Below the pieces are notes generated by a model. The model had not been told where the DNA came from. It did no database searches and saw nothing but the letters and a program-made list of their open reading frames with translations. 64,000 nucleotides of DNA. It comes from Methylobacterium platani. GTDB lineage: Bacteria > Pseudomonadota > Alphaproteobacteria > Rhizobiales > Beijerinckiaceae. Positions 53,502 to 63,895 of this stretch are shown here, in pieces (the stretch's first letter is position 1; each line of letters opens with the position of its first letter). The position numbers and the translations under genes are program-made. The stretch spans positions 162,745-226,744 of the forward strand of contig NZ_LWHQ01000017.1 in assembly GCF_001653715.1 (NCBI RefSeq). The letters are read 5' to 3'.

Positions 53502-54914
53502 ATGCAGATCAGCGGAGCGGGTGAGGGGGGACGGATGGCGGGGCGCGAGCCGGCCCGGCCGGCGAGGGCCGTCGCGCACGAGCCGTTCCGCCCGGCCTCC
53601 GAGGACGCCACACGCCCGGTCGACCGGCCGCGGGCCTTACCGCCGGCGCGATCCCGCGCCGGGACCGCCGAGACGGAGCCGGACCGGACGAGGTCCGAGG
53701 CCGCGTCGCATCGGGATCGGGCCCGCGCGGCCGACGATGCCAGGGCCTCCGCCGAGATCTCGCGCGCCAAGGCCTCCACGGCTCGGGACGACGCAACTGA
53801 GGGTCGTCTGGCCGAGGATCGTCTGGCCAACGACAGGGCCGAGGCGCGGACGTCCGCCAAGGACGAGACCGCCAAGGACGAGACCGCCAGGCGGACGATG
53901 GCGCGGGACGCCGCCGCGCGGGCGGACGAGACGCAGGCGCGCGCCCGGACCCCCGCCGCCGGCGCCAAGGCGCCCGCCGGCCCCTCCGCCGCGGCGCAGG
54001 CCGAGGCGGCCCGCACGGCGGCGGCCGCTTCCGGCGAGGACCCGGAGGTTTCCGCCGGCGACGAGACGGGGACCGAGGAGACGGAGGCCGCCGACGCCGC
54101 CCCGGCCTCGATCCTGTCGCTTCTGACCGCCCCGGTTGCGAGCGCCCCGACACGGATATCCAGCGCGCCGGCGCCGGGGACGACGTCCGGCACGGCGGCC
54201 GATGCGGTTGCCGGGCAGGCGGCGGCGCCGGCGGCGACCGGCGCCGATCCGCGGACCGCCGCGGCCCAGATCCCGACCGGGCACTTGACCGACCCCTTGG
54301 TCGACCCCTCGGCCGACCCCTCGGCCCGCGCGGCCGGCCGCCGGGACGAGACCCGGGCGGGCGCCGCGCCTGCACCCGACGGCCTCGCGGCCCCGGGCCC
54401 GTCGACCCCCGGCGCCTCGGTCCCCGGCGCTTCGGCCCCGGCCGATGCCGCGTCGGCCGCACCGGCACCGGCGGAGGGCCGTCCGGCCGTCTCGGTGCCG
54501 GCGAGCCTGAGCGCGGTACCGATCGCCATCGGGATGCGGGCGCTCGCCGGCTCGAACCGCTTCGAGATCCGCCTCGATCCCTACGAGCTCGGACGCATCG
54601 ACGTCAGCCTCGACATCGACCGCCAGCACGGAGCCGTGAAGGCCCACCTCGTGGTCGACCGGCCGGAGACCCTGGCACTCCTCCAGCGCGATGCCGGCAG
54701 CCTGCAGCAGGCCCTCGCCCAGGCCGGGCTCCATCCCGGCGAGGCCGGCCTGACCTTCTCGCTGCGCGACGGCGACGGCGGCCGCGGGGCGCAGCGCGAC
54801 CAGGCCGGCCGGCCGCAGGGCGCCGCCGGCCCGGCCGAGCCGGAGGCCGAGATCACGGCCTCCGCGCCCCTGCGCAACCTCGGCCAGCGCCTCGGCCTCG
54901 ACCTCAGAATCTAG
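53502..54914 (+). CDS. fliK: Flagellar hook-length control protein
   Basis: A 470-residue protein from ATG 53502 with a perfect AGGAGG 5 bp upstream. Residues of about 1-330 are low-complexity, rich in Ala, Arg, Asp and Pro. The conserved FliK C-terminal domain (about 340-420) has NRFEIRLDPYELGRIDVSLDIDRQHGAVKAHLVVDRPETLALLQRDAGSLQQALAQAGL. It measures hook length and switches export specificity. A charged stretch with repeated AKDETAK/RDETxA units is unusual but typical of fast-evolving FliK linkers. flgD follows after 37 bp. Confidence 0.88.
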   Translation: MQISGAGEGGRMAGREPARPARAVAHEPFRPASEDATRPVDRPRALPPARSRAGTAETEPDRTRSEAASHRDRARAADDARASAEISRAKASTARDDATEGRLAEDRLANDRAEARTSAKDETAKDETARRTMARDAAARADETQARARTPAAGAKAPAGPSAAAQAEAARTAAAASGEDPEVSAGDETGTEETEAADAAPASILSLLTAPVASAPTRISSAPAPGTTSGTAADAVAGQAAAPAATGADPRTAAAQIPTGHLTDPLVDPSADPSARAAGRRDETRAGAAPAPDGLAAPGPSTPGASVPGASAPADAASAAPAPAEGRPAVSVPASLSAVPIAIGMRALAGSNRFEIRLDPYELGRIDVSLDIDRQHGAVKAHLVVDRPETLALLQRDAGSLQQALAQAGLHPGEAGLTFSLRDGDGGRGAQRDQAGRPQGAAGPAEPEAEITASAPLRNLGQRLGLDLRI

Positions 54915-54951
54915 GAAACGCCCCGATGACGACCCGAACCCCGAGGTCCCG

Positions 54952-55629
54952 ATGACCGCCGGCATCAGCAGCCTGACCAGCCTCTCCGGCGCGAGCGCCG
55001 GCAAGACGTCGAGCGACGCCAGCACGATCGCCGGGAACTTCAACCAGTTCCTGACGCTGCTGACCACGCAGCTGCAGAACCAGAACCCGCTCGATCCCCT
55101 CGACACCAACCAGTTCACCCAGCAGCTGGTGCAGTTCGCCTCGGTCGAGCAGCAGCTCAAGACCAACGACCAGCTCGGCAGCCTGATCACCGCCAGCAAG
55201 GCGTCGGCCGCGGCGACCGCCTCGGGGCTGATCGGCAAGACCGTCACGGCCGACGGCGCCACGACGTCGCTGGCCGACGGCAGCGCCAGCTGGACCCTGA
55301 ACCCGGCCCGCGCCGCCACCAAGGCGGTCCTGAGCATCACGGATGCCAAGGGCAACGTGGTGGCCACCCAGACCAAGGCGCTGCCCGCCGGCAGCCAGAG
55401 CTTCGACTGGGACGGGCGCGCCTCGACCGGGCAGCTCGCCGCGGACGGCAAGTACACCCTGAAGGTGCAGGCCTACGACGCCACCGGGGCGAGCGTCGCC
55501 GTCGACACCAAGATCAGCGGGACGATCACCAGCGTGGACGTCACCGGCGCCGAACCGGTTCTGACCATCGGCGACCGCACCGCGGCCCTCAGCAGCGTCG
55601 AGGCGATCGGTGGCACCGGCGGCAACTGA
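54952..55629 (+). CDS. flgD: Flagellar hook assembly (capping) protein
   Basis: A 225-residue hook cap. The N-terminal block is FNQFLTLLTTQLQNQNPLDPLDTNQFTQQLVQFASVEQQLKTND, the FlgD signature. The C-terminal half carries a FlgD Ig-like domain (KAVLSITDAKGNVVATQTKALPAGSQSFDWDG). The protein is exported and caps the growing hook, and is absent from the finished filament. Confidence 0.93.
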   Translation: MTAGISSLTSLSGASAGKTSSDASTIAGNFNQFLTLLTTQLQNQNPLDPLDTNQFTQQLVQFASVEQQLKTNDQLGSLITASKASAAATASGLIGKTVTADGATTSLADGSASWTLNPARAATKAVLSITDAKGNVVATQTKALPAGSQSFDWDGRASTGQLAADGKYTLKVQAYDATGASVAVDTKISGTITSVDVTGAEPVLTIGDRTAALSSVEAIGGTGGN

Positions 55630-55652
55630 TTCGGTGGATTGCTGTGGATTAC

Positions 55653-55689
55653 GAATCACATGCGAGGGAAATGATTCAACCAATCTTAA
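55653..55689 (+). promoter_or_regulatory. CtrA-box-like site and two CcrM (GANTC) sites before sciP
   Basis: TTCA-ACCAATC-TTAA (55675-55689) fits TTAA-N7-TTAA with one mismatch. GAATC (55653-55657) and GATTC (55673-55677) are CcrM methylation sites, the second overlapping the box. The cluster lies 50-90 bp before the sciP ATG, in the only long non-coding stretch between flgD and sciP. Confidence 0.5.
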
Positions 55690-55741
55690 GCGCGGGTGCC
55701 TAGCGTCGGTCTCGACAGGTCAGTCGAGTGTAGAGCGTATC

Positions 55742-56017
55742 ATGACCGAACCACATCGCCCGAGGGCGAAGTACGTCATCGGGCCGGATGGAAGCCCGCT
55801 GACCATCGCGGACCTTCCACCGACCGACACCCGTCGATGGGTGATCCGCCGCAAGGCGGAGGTCGTGGCCGCGGTGCGCGGCGGGCTCCTGAGCCTTGAG
55901 GAAGCGTGCCAGCGCTATACGCTGACCACCGAGGAATTCCTGAGCTGGCAGTATTCGATCGAGCAGCACGGCCTCGCCGGCCTGCGCACGACCCGGATCC
56001 AGCACTACCGGCAGTAG
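55742..56017 (+). CDS. sciP: SciP/DUF1153 CtrA-inhibitor protein
   Basis: A 91-residue DUF1153 protein: KYVIGPDGSPLTIADLPP at the start, then the helix-turn-helix RWVIRRKAEVVAAVRGGLLSLEEACQRYTLTTEEFLSWQYSIEQHGLAGLR. In Caulobacter SciP binds CtrA and prevents it activating its target promoters, including flagellar ones. Placement between flagellar genes fits. ATG 55742 is used; the frame upstream lies inside flgD. The ending RTTRIQHYRQ is as in other family members. Confidence 0.9.
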   Translation: MTEPHRPRAKYVIGPDGSPLTIADLPPTDTRRWVIRRKAEVVAAVRGGLLSLEEACQRYTLTTEEFLSWQYSIEQHGLAGLRTTRIQHYRQ

Positions 56018-56212
56018 GCCGCATCTTGCGAAGAGTTCCCGTCGCGCCGCCTCGTCTTTCGCAGCGGACGGGACTTCGGCAGGAACCATGACGGGACGGG
56101 CGGGCGGCGCGGGGCGCCGCTCTCCGGTCGCGATTCCCGGGCCCGGGACGTCGGCGCCGCGCAGTCCGGCGCCGCGGATGTCCCGGGTCTGCGCGCGCCG
56201 ATTTCCGCGCCG

Positions 56213-56228
56213 TTAACCAAGTCATAAC
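56213..56228 (+). promoter_or_regulatory. CtrA-box-like site upstream of fliF
   Basis: TTAA-CCAAGTC-ATAAC matches TTAA-N7-TTAAC with one mismatch and ends 50 bp before the chosen fliF start. Apart from this, 56018-56277 is GC-rich without a gene. Confidence 0.5.
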
Positions 56229-56277
56229 CACGACCCGGCAAATTTTGCCCCGGGGCCGCTCCGGCCCCGGATGGCGG

Positions 56278-57948
56278 GTGCGTGACGTCGTGAAGCCGGT
56301 CCTCGATCTGGTGGCCAAACTCGGGCCCGCGCGGCTCGCCGCGATGGGGGCGGTGACCCTCGCTCTCGTCGGCTTCTTCGCCTTCGTCATCCTGCGGGTG
56401 TCGCGCCCCGAGATGGGGGTGCTCTATTCCGACCTGTCGGTGCAGGATGCCGGCGCAGTGGTGCGCGACCTCGAGACCCGGGGCATCCGCTACGAGACCA
56501 AGGGCGATACCGGCCAGACCGTGCTGGCGCCCCGCGCCGACCTCGCGCGGCTGCGGATGGACCTCGCCGCCAAGGGCCTGCCGAGCGCCGGCGGCGTCGG
56601 CTACGAGATCTTCGACAAGGGCGACGCCTTCTCGTCGACGAGCTTCGTCCAGAACGTCAATCACCTGCGGGCGCTGGAGGGCGAGCTCGCCCGCTCGATC
56701 CGGGCGATCGGCCGGGTGCAGGCGGCGCGCGTCCACCTCGTCCTGCCCGAGAAGCGGCTGTTCTCCCGCGACCGCGAGGCGCCGAGCGCCGCGATCGTCG
56801 TGCGGCTCGCCGGCGACCTCGATCCGGGCCAGGTCCGGGCGGTGCGCCACCTCGTCGCCTCGGCGGTCGAGGGCCTGAAGCCCGAGCGCATCTCGATCGT
56901 CGACGAGCGCGGCCGGCTCCTCGCCGACGGCGCCCGCGGGGCCGAGGACCAGGCGGGAATCGGCCTCGAGGAGCGCCAGACCGGCATGGAACGGCGCCTG
57001 CGCAACCAGGTCGAGGAGATCGTCGCCGGCATCGTCGGGCAGGGCCGGGCCCGGGTCCAGGTGACGGCCGAGCTCGACGCCAACCGGGTCGAGAGCCGCT
57101 CGGAGACCTTCGATCCCGAGAGCCGGGTGGTGCGCTCGACCCAGACCCGGACCGAGAGCTCCCAGTCGCAGAGCAACGAGAGCGGCGTGACCGTGGGCAA
57201 CGAGCTGCCCGGCGCCAACCAGGGCCAGCAGGCGCAAGGCCCGCGCGAGGCCTCGAACAAGAACGAGGAGACGACGAACTACGAGATCTCCCGGGTCACG
57301 CGGACCGAGGTGAACGAGGGCGGCCGGATCAAGCGCCTGTCGGTCGCGGTCCTGATCGACGGCACCTACGCGGCGGGCCCGGACGGCAAGGCGGCCTACG
57401 CGCCGCGGCCGGCGGCCGAGCTCGAGCGCATCACCGCGCTGGTGCGCACGGCGGTGGGCTACGACAAGGCCCGCGGCGACCAGGTCGAGGTGGTGAACCT
57501 GCGCTTCGCCGAGACCCCGGCCGTGCCGGAGCTGCAGGAGCCCGGCCTCCTCGCCTCGTTCCTGCAGCCGACCAAGGAGGACGTGCTGCGCATCGCCGAG
57601 ATGACGGTGCTCTTCCTCCTCGGGATCGTGGTGCTGATGACCGTGGTGCGCCCGCTCGTCGCCCGGGTCGTCGCCGCCGACCCGCAGACGCTGGCGCTCG
57701 GGTCGGTCACGGTCCTCAAGGACGGCAGCGGCCTCGTGATGGCGGTCGAGGGCGCCTCCGGCGGCGCGGCCGGATCGCCGGCCCTGACCGAGATGGTGAT
57801 CCCCGAGAGCCAGGCCGGGCGTCTCGTCGAGTTCGCCAAGATCAACGGCAAGGTCCAGGCCCAGACGATCGAGCGCGTCGTCGACATCGTGAAGACCAAC
57901 CCGACCGAGACCGTCGAGGTGCTGCGCACCTGGATCAACGACCGCTGA
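56278..57948 (+). CDS. fliF: Flagellar MS-ring protein
   Basis: A 556-residue protein. The first membrane helix is at about 20-42 (MGAVTLALVGFFAFVIL), followed by YscJ/FliF domains (VLYSDLSVQDAGAVVRDLETRGIRYE, ARVHLVLPEKRLFSRDREAPSAAIVV). The second helix is at about 435-455 (IAEMTVLFLLGIVVLMTVV). The C-terminal end ETVEVLRTWIND binds FliG. The start is uncertain: GTG 56278, GTG 56290 and TTG 56245 are all in frame; GTG 56278 was chosen for length. fliG follows. Confidence 0.93.
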   Translation: MRDVVKPVLDLVAKLGPARLAAMGAVTLALVGFFAFVILRVSRPEMGVLYSDLSVQDAGAVVRDLETRGIRYETKGDTGQTVLAPRADLARLRMDLAAKGLPSAGGVGYEIFDKGDAFSSTSFVQNVNHLRALEGELARSIRAIGRVQAARVHLVLPEKRLFSRDREAPSAAIVVRLAGDLDPGQVRAVRHLVASAVEGLKPERISIVDERGRLLADGARGAEDQAGIGLEERQTGMERRLRNQVEEIVAGIVGQGRARVQVTAELDANRVESRSETFDPESRVVRSTQTRTESSQSQSNESGVTVGNELPGANQGQQAQGPREASNKNEETTNYEISRVTRTEVNEGGRIKRLSVAVLIDGTYAAGPDGKAAYAPRPAAELERITALVRTAVGYDKARGDQVEVVNLRFAETPAVPELQEPGLLASFLQPTKEDVLRIAEMTVLFLLGIVVLMTVVRPLVARVVAADPQTLALGSVTVLKDGSGLVMAVEGASGGAAGSPALTEMVIPESQAGRLVEFAKINGKVQAQTIERVVDIVKTNPTETVEVLRTWINDR

Positions 57949-58034
57949 CCGCCCGGGGCCCGGCCGGCCGCCGGCCCCGAGGTGCCCCCCACTTGATCCG
58001 CCCCTTTCGACCTCGCCGAGGATGAGCCGACCCC

Positions 58035-59084
58035 ATGGCCGCGACCACGATGCCGCTTGCTCGCCCGACCGCCGGGGCCGCCGGCTACGCCGAGATGCCC
58101 GGCACGCAGCGCGCCGCCGCCCTGCTGCTGCTGCTCGGCGAGGAGGACGGCGCGCCGGTCTGGCGGATGCTGGAGGAGGAGGAGATCAAGAAGGTCTCCC
58201 ACGCCATGGTGCAGCTCGGCTCGCTCGAGGCCGACGTCGTCGAGCACCTGATCATCGACTTCGTGTCGCGGCTCTCGGCGAGCGGCGGCATCACCTCGAG
58301 CTTCGAGCGCACCGAGTCGCTGCTCCTCAAGATCTTCCCGCCCGAGCAGGTCGCGGTGATCATGGCGGAGGTGAAGGGCGCCTCGGGCCGCCGGGTCTGG
58401 GCCAGCCTGACCCAGATCGACCCCGAGATCCTGGCCTCGTTCCTGCGCAACGAGTACCCGCAGACCGTCGCGGTGATCCTGTCGCGGGTGCGCTCGGACT
58501 ACGCCGCCCGGGTGCTGACGATCCTGCCGGAGGACTTCGCCATCGACGTCCTCAACCGCATGCTGCGGATGGAGACGGTGCAGAAGGAGGCCCTGCGCCA
58601 CATCGAGGAGATCCTGCGGGTCGAGTTCGTCTCGACCATCGCCCAGACCACCCGGCGCGACGCCCACGAGCTCCTCGCCGACGTGTTCAACGCCTTCGAC
58701 CGCCAGACCGAGATCCGGTTCCTGACCGCCCTCGACCAGGCCAATCGCGGCTCGGCGAAGAAGATCCGCCAGCTGATGTTCACCTTCGACGACCTGATGA
58801 AGCTCGACGCCGGCAGCGTCCAGACCCTGATGCGCAGCGTCGACCGCGACGTGCTGGCCCGGGCGCTCAAGGGCGCGTCCGATCCGGTCCGGGCGTTCTT
58901 CTTCGCCAACATGTCGAGCCGGGCGGCCAAGAACATGCAGGACGAGATGGGTTCGCTCGGGCCGATCCGGCTCAAGGAGGTCGACGAGGCCCAGTCGAAG
59001 ATGACCGACCTCGCCAAGGACCTGGCCGAGAAGGGCGAGATCATGATCGCCAAGAACAGCGCCGAAGAGGAGCTGGTCTATTGA
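58035..59084 (+). CDS. fliG: Flagellar motor switch protein
   Basis: A 349-residue switch protein. The N-terminal part is TQRAAALLLLLGEEDGAPVWRMLEEEEIKKVSHAMVQLG, the middle domain has FLRNEYPQTVAVILSRVRSDYAARVLTILPE (the EHPQ-type motif reads EYPQ), and the C-terminal torque domain has FDDLMKLDAGSVQTLMRSVDRDVLARALKGA with its charged residues. It links FliF with FliM/N and the stator. Confidence 0.94.
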   Translation: MAATTMPLARPTAGAAGYAEMPGTQRAAALLLLLGEEDGAPVWRMLEEEEIKKVSHAMVQLGSLEADVVEHLIIDFVSRLSASGGITSSFERTESLLLKIFPPEQVAVIMAEVKGASGRRVWASLTQIDPEILASFLRNEYPQTVAVILSRVRSDYAARVLTILPEDFAIDVLNRMLRMETVQKEALRHIEEILRVEFVSTIAQTTRRDAHELLADVFNAFDRQTEIRFLTALDQANRGSAKKIRQLMFTFDDLMKLDAGSVQTLMRSVDRDVLARALKGASDPVRAFFFANMSSRAAKNMQDEMGSLGPIRLKEVDEAQSKMTDLAKDLAEKGEIMIAKNSAEEELVY

Positions 59085-59145
59085 TGCCCGCCCACCCGAC
59101 GATCGGCACCGGCGCGGGACGACGCGCCGCCGGAGGACCCGCCTG

Positions 59146-59784
59146 ATGGCCCAGATCCGGCGCTTCCTGTTCGACACCGATTTCCGCCACCCCGACGGCA
59201 AGCCCGCCCGCGAGGAGCCGGCTGGCACCCCCGAGGCGGCGGCTCAGGCCGAGGCCGAGGCGGCGGCCCGGGCCGCCGCCCTGGCGCAGGCCGAGGCCGA
59301 GGCCTATGCCCGCGGCCTGCAGGAGGGCCGCGCCCAGGCCGAGGCCCAGGTGCAGGCGCGCCTCGCCGACGCCCTCAACCGGGTCGCGGCCGCCGCCGCC
59401 GGCATGATCGGCGCGGCGGATACCCGCGACGCCGAATGCGAGGCCCAGGCCCTCGACTTCGCCGTGGCGCTCGGGCGCAAGATCGCCGGGGCCGCCCTCG
59501 ACAGCCAGCCGGTCGCGGCGATCGCGGAGGCCGCGGGGCGGGCGCTGCAGCACCTGCGCGGCGTGCCGCACCTGGCGATCCGGGTCCACGACGCCCTCGT
59601 CGACGAGACCGAGGCCCGCGTGGCGCGGCTCGCCCGCGAACGGGGCTACGAGGGCCGGCTGATCGTGCTGGGCGATCCCGGCCTGGCCCCCGGCGACGCC
59701 CGCATCGAGTGGGCCGACGGCGGCGTGGTGCGCGAGCGCGCCGCGATCGAGGCCGCGGCGCTCTCCGCCCTCGCGCCCGCCTGA
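59146..59784 (+). CDS. fliH: Flagellar assembly protein FliH-like
   Basis: A 212-residue protein. The N-terminus (RRFLFDTDF) is the alphaproteobacterial FliH start, then an Ala/Glu-rich helix of GxxxG-type repeats spans about 25-75 and the C-terminal domain (EAQALDFAVALGRKIAGAAL...GRALQHLRGVPHLAIRVH...PGDARIEWADGGVVRERAAIE) is that of FliH/YscL stators. It regulates the FliI export ATPase. fliI itself is not in this window. Confidence 0.85.
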   Translation: MAQIRRFLFDTDFRHPDGKPAREEPAGTPEAAAQAEAEAAARAAALAQAEAEAYARGLQEGRAQAEAQVQARLADALNRVAAAAAGMIGAADTRDAECEAQALDFAVALGRKIAGAALDSQPVAAIAEAAGRALQHLRGVPHLAIRVHDALVDETEARVARLARERGYEGRLIVLGDPGLAPGDARIEWADGGVVRERAAIEAAALSALAPA

Positions 59785-59833
59785 CCCGCTCCTCCCTTCC
59801 TCACCGTACGACCGCCCCCCACGAGGTGCCCCG

Positions 59834-60184
59834 ATGACCTCCGACAACGATCTCGGCCTGCCGCAGCTCAGCGAGGCGGACCTCGCCTTCGACACCGCCT
59901 CGGTCGGCACGATGCGCGACACCCCCGTCGCCGCCAAGTCGGCGGCCGATCTCGAGCAGGTCTTCGACGTGCCGGTGATGGTCTCGGCGGTGCTCGGCTC
60001 GTCGCGGATGCCGATCGGCGACCTCCTGCGCCTCGGCCCCGGCACGGTGCTCGAGCTCGACCGCAAGGTCGGCGAGGCGATCGACATCTTCGTCAACAAC
60101 CGCCTCGTCGCCCGCGGCGAGGTGGTGCTGGTGGAGGAGCGCCTCGGCGTGACGATGACCGAGATCGTCAAGGCCGACGGCTGA
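59834..60184 (+). CDS. fliN: Flagellar motor switch protein
   Basis: A 116-residue switch component. Residues of about 40-112 are the SpoA domain: [71 protein letters not shown]. It forms the C-ring with FliM (not seen here). Confidence 0.94.
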   Translation: MTSDNDLGLPQLSEADLAFDTASVGTMRDTPVAAKSAADLEQVFDVPVMVSAVLGSSRMPIGDLLRLGPGTVLELDRKVGEAIDIFVNNRLVARGEVVLVEERLGVTMTEIVKADG

Positions 60185-60234
60185 ACAGCGCTCCGCGCCG
60201 CCCCTCCCATTCCCGACGCCCCGGAGTGCCCGCC

Positions 60235-61602
<1,368 letters not shown>

Positions 61603-61679
61603 CGGCGCGGCCCCTGGAAAGCAGGATCTCGACGGCCTCGTGCATAGTCGCGCCCTGCACGCCGGTAGGATTGTCGTCC

Positions 61680-61721
61680 TTTGTCCCGTTCATGCGCGAG
61701 GACAAAAAAGCGTTCTTTTTT
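61680..61721. other. AT-rich inverted repeats between flbD and the chemoreceptor
   Basis: TTTGTCC (61680-61686) is inverted to GGACAAA (61700-61706), and AAAAAA (61704-61709) faces TTTTTT (61716-61721) over GCGTTC. The run of T residues after a hairpin fits a terminator for the flagellar operon. This is one of the few AT-rich patches of the window. No gene is seen in 61603-61789. Confidence 0.5.
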
Positions 61722-61789
61722 AAGAGTGCCTTAGCGGAAACCGCCCATCATCTCCGCGAGAATGAGCCTTCAGCGGGGCGGCGGAACCG

Positions 61790-63778
61790 ATGCGGACGTG
61801 GATCAAGGGCGGGCGCCTGGCGCGTCTGTCGATCAAGGCGAGGATCTTGGCCGGTTTCGGCGTCGTGCTGGCGACGACCGTCGGCGTGGCGGTCTCGGGC
61901 TACCTGCTGGTGACGCAGGTCAAGTCGGACTTTGCCGATTACCAGCAGAACCGCGCCAAGATCGAGCATCTCCGCTCCGTCGACATGGCGATGATGCAGA
62001 CGCGCTTCGAGCTGAGCCGGTGGCTGCAGCGCTTCGATCCGGCGGCGCTCAAGGTCGCGCGCGAGTATCTCGACAAGTCCCTCGCCCTGATCGCCCGCGG
62101 CGAGGCCGTCGGGCTCTCGGACGACGAGCGCGCGGCGAGCACCCGGATCGGCGAGGCCCTGCGCCGCTACGGCGACGAGTACGCCATCCTGGCCCGGATC
62201 AAGGACGAGGAGACCGCGCTTCTCGGCCGCGAGTTCGACCAGGCCGGCGAGCAGATCGCCGCGGGCCTGTCGCAGCGGCGCATCGGCGCCTTCGAGACCG
62301 GCGACCTCGACCAGGCCCGGATGCTGAACGCCGCCGCCGACGCGGTCCAGTCCGCCCGCGAGCAGGCGGTGCAGTTCAAGGCGACGGCGGACGCCAAGTA
62401 CGCGGCGGCGGCCGGCCACGCGGCGGCGGCGGCGCAGGCCAAGCTGCAGGCCAATGCCGACCTCGCGACGAAGATGGCCGCCTGGCGCGGCGCGCTCGAG
62501 CGCGCCTCGGCCCTCGCGGCCGAGTGGGGCAAGCACCTGAAGCTCTCCCGCACCGCCCGGGACGAATCGATGAAGGCCTCCGAGGCCCTGCTCGCCGGGG
62601 TCACCCGCGACGGGCTGGAAGCCGAGGAGGACTTCGCCCGCAGCGTCGCCCACGGCACGATGACCTTCCTCGCCAAGGCCTGCGGCATCGTGCTCCTCGG
62701 GATCCTGATCTCCCTGCGGCTCGCCGGGTCGATCGTCGGGCCGCTGCAGCGCCTGTCCGGCGCCCTGGCGGCGCTCGGCAGCGGCGCCCGGTCGATCGCG
62801 GTCCCGGATACCGAGCGGGCCGACGAGATCGGCGCGATGGCCCGCACCGTGGCCCTGTTCCGCGACGGGCTGATCGAATCCGAGCAGCGCGACGCGATCC
62901 AGCGCCGCGACACCGACGCGAAGGTGGACCGGGCGCGCCAGCTCGAGGCGCTGACCCGGGGCTTCGAGGGCAAGGTGTCGACCCTGATCGCGCGGCTCAC
63001 TGCGGCGGCCGGGCAGATGGAGGGGGCGGCCCACACCATGTCCCGGTCGGCCGCAGAGGCCTCGAGCCTGTCGGCGGGCGTGGCCGAGGCGGCGAGCCAG
63101 ACCTCGGCCAATGTCGGCGGCGTCGCGAGCGCGACGGAGGAGCTCTCGGCCAGCATCGGCGAGATCGTGCAGCAGGTCGCCCATTCCTCGGTCATCGCCG
63201 GCCGCGCCGACGCCGAGGCCCTGCGCACCGAGGCGACGATCCGGGCGCTGGCGGCGGGCGCGCAGCAGATCGGCGACGTCGTCCAGCTCATCACCGGCAT
63301 CGCCGGCCGGACCAACCTGCTGGCGCTCAACGCCACGATCGAGGCGGCGCGGGCCGGCGAGGCGGGGCGCGGCTTCGCCGTGGTGGCCGCCGAGGTCAAG
63401 GATCTCGCCACCCGCACCGCGCAGGCGACCGACCAGATCGCCGGCCAGGTCGGCGGCATCCAGGCGCAGACCGCCCAGGCGGTGCAGGCGATCGAGGCGA
63501 TCGTCGGCACGATCCGCGACATGAACGCCATCGCCACCGGCGTCGCGACCGCGATGGAGCGCCAGGGCGTCGCCACCGGAGAAATCGCCCGCAACGTCCA
63601 GCACGCCGCCCGCAGCACCCAGGTGGTCTCGGGCCACATCGACGCGGTGCAGCAGGGCGCCGACCGCACCGGCGACACCGCTGGCCAGGTGCTGCACGCC
63701 GCCCAGGACCTCGCCCACCAGGCCGCGACCCTGCAGCGCGAGATCGGCGGCTTCGTCGCCCAGATCAAGGCGGCCTAG
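61790..63778 (+). CDS. Methyl-accepting chemotaxis protein with long periplasmic sensor domain
   Basis: A 662-residue chemoreceptor. TM1 is at about 20-45, TM2 at about 295-315 ([22 protein letters not shown]), enclosing about 250 residues of predicted helix, the size of a helical bimodular (HBM) sensor. HAMP follows ([38 protein letters not shown]). The hairpin tip is [39 protein letters not shown]. It sits directly after flbD with a possible terminator between. No CheR pentapeptide is seen at the C-terminus (ending FVAQIKAA). Confidence 0.92.
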   Translation: MRTWIKGGRLARLSIKARILAGFGVVLATTVGVAVSGYLLVTQVKSDFADYQQNRAKIEHLRSVDMAMMQTRFELSRWLQRFDPAALKVAREYLDKSLALIARGEAVGLSDDERAASTRIGEALRRYGDEYAILARIKDEETALLGREFDQAGEQIAAGLSQRRIGAFETGDLDQARMLNAAADAVQSAREQAVQFKATADAKYAAAAGHAAAAAQAKLQANADLATKMAAWRGALERASALAAEWGKHLKLSRTARDESMKASEALLAGVTRDGLEAEEDFARSVAHGTMTFLAKACGIVLLGILISLRLAGSIVGPLQRLSGALAALGSGARSIAVPDTERADEIGAMARTVALFRDGLIESEQRDAIQRRDTDAKVDRARQLEALTRGFEGKVSTLIARLTAAAGQMEGAAHTMSRSAAEASSLSAGVAEAASQTSANVGGVASATEELSASIGEIVQQVAHSSVIAGRADAEALRTEATIRALAAGAQQIGDVVQLITGIAGRTNLLALNATIEAARAGEAGRGFAVVAAEVKDLATRTAQATDQIAGQVGGIQAQTAQAVQAIEAIVGTIRDMNAIATGVATAMERQGVATGEIARNVQHAARSTQVVSGHIDAVQQGADRTGDTAGQVLHAAQDLAHQAATLQREIGGFVAQIKAA

Positions 63779-63840
63779 GGCGCCGCGGCCGGCCGTCCGG
63801 CGGGGAGCATGACGGGGAGGACTCCCGGGGCGCCCAGTGC

Positions 63841-63895
63841 GTCTTCCGACGAAGCGGGTGCCGGTTCGTCAGAACAAGGTGGAAAAAATCAAGGC
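63841..63895. repeat. Partial second copy of the GCATTTTCCGACGAAG repeat
   Basis: TCTTCCGACGAAG, GGTGCCGGTTCGTC and a downstream AAAAAATCAA match the element at 34485-34533. The GCATTTT and GAAAATGC arms are lost. The interval 63779-63888 holds nothing else. Confidence 0.6.
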
